This document shows positions 49,131-49,195 of a DNA stretch of 49,195 nt, one piece after another. The stretch spans positions 1 through 49,195 of the forward strand of contig JBGVQN010000064.1 of the NCBI GenBank assembly GCA_045127535.1, given 5' to 3'. A program made the position numbers and the translations under genes. Under the pieces are notes generated by a model. That model did no database searches. It was not told where the DNA came from and saw only the letters and a program-made list of their open reading frames with translations. This DNA comes from UBA2942 sp045127535. Its GTDB lineage: Bacteria > Bacillota > Clostridia > Lachnospirales > Lachnospiraceae. Position 1 is the stretch's first letter. The number at the start of each line of letters is the position of its first letter.

Positions 49131-49195
49131 AAATTTTGATGGTGAATAATCTCCTCTAACCGAACGCAGGTAGTGAGATGTACATAGTGAAAATG
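49127..49195 (+). pseudogene. Broken start of a second glycosyltransferase gene (partial, runs off the window)
   Basis: The frame MKILMVNNLL is followed by a TAA stop (49157-49159), and reading on in the same frame gives PNAGSEMYIVKM. The two parts together resemble the N-terminus of family 4 glycosyltransferases (MKILxVNNLYPPxxGGxE-like), with TAA where a Tyr codon is expected. The ATG overlaps the upstream stop codon and has GAGGTGAG in front, as for a real operon gene. It is a nonsense mutation, a sequencing error, or a restart at ATG 49178; only 69 bases are visible. Confidence 0.5.

Noticed and set aside
1..49195. CRISPR array, prophage or replication origin
   Set aside because: No regularly spaced repeats, phage structural genes, dnaA boxes cluster or replication genes were seen.

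Overview
The window looks like a chromosomal segment of a spore-forming anaerobic Firmicute of the class Clostridia, most likely a gut Lachnospiraceae. The support is a spoIIID gene, Firmicute-style AGGAGG ribosome binding sites and sigma-A promoters, an MdxEFG/MalEFG-type sugar importer without its own ATPase, an Flx-Hdr NADH oxidoreductase set, and a Gram-positive exopolysaccharide (EPS) operon headed by split Wzz / BY-kinase / PHP-phosphatase genes. Genus is not proven. Succinate formation plus alpha-glucan use would suit Blautia-like organisms.

Region 1 (1-4150): the 3' end of a 23S rRNA gene with no 5S gene after it, two identical tRNA-Lys(CUU) genes each with its own terminator, a half-size ABC exporter, and a lipoprotein built from a duplicated domain.

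Region 2 (4250-24420), C4-dicarboxylate and fumarate reduction. A consensus promoter with an upstream Rex-like operator drives an LDH-fold dehydrogenase whose specificity residue is Arg, so it is predicted to be a malate dehydrogenase. Class II fumarase follows. Next comes a nine-gene cluster: hdrB, hdrC, hdrA, an mvhD/flxD-like gene, two Fe-S subunit genes, an flxA-like NAD(P)/FAD gene, and a fumarate reductase Fe-S subunit and flavoprotein with no membrane anchor. This reads as a soluble NADH-driven, possibly electron-bifurcating, fumarate reductase that completes oxaloacetate to malate to fumarate to succinate. An AspT/SucE-type exporter, a DcuS/CitA-type two-component system, an AEC-type carboxylate permease and a LysR regulator follow.

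Region 3 (24458-42790), alpha-glucan use. It holds glycogen phosphorylase, an AraC regulator and a HAD hydrolase on the minus strand. On the plus strand are a YesN/YesM-type two-component system with its own lipoprotein, a maltodextrin-type binding protein with two permeases, a glycogen debranching enzyme, a GNAT acetyltransferase, spoIIID and a GH13 alpha-glucosidase.

Region 4 (42894-49195), cell surface. A CmpB-family membrane protein is followed by a 1.44-kb segment carrying a tyrosine recombinase gene bounded by perfect 18-bp inverted repeats (44121-44138 and 45544-45561). The EPS operon starts 47 bp beyond the right repeat. The layout predicts a self-contained invertible switch that controls EPS expression. 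The EPS operon has chain-length regulator, BY-kinase, PHP phosphatase and glycosyltransferase genes. The next glycosyltransferase-like frame is broken by a stop codon at its 11th codon.

Two copies of a palindromic, MITE-like intergenic element (7278-7525 and 40009-40118) and two copies of a 39-bp repeat placed just after terminators (634-672 and 44002-44040) are scattered through the window.
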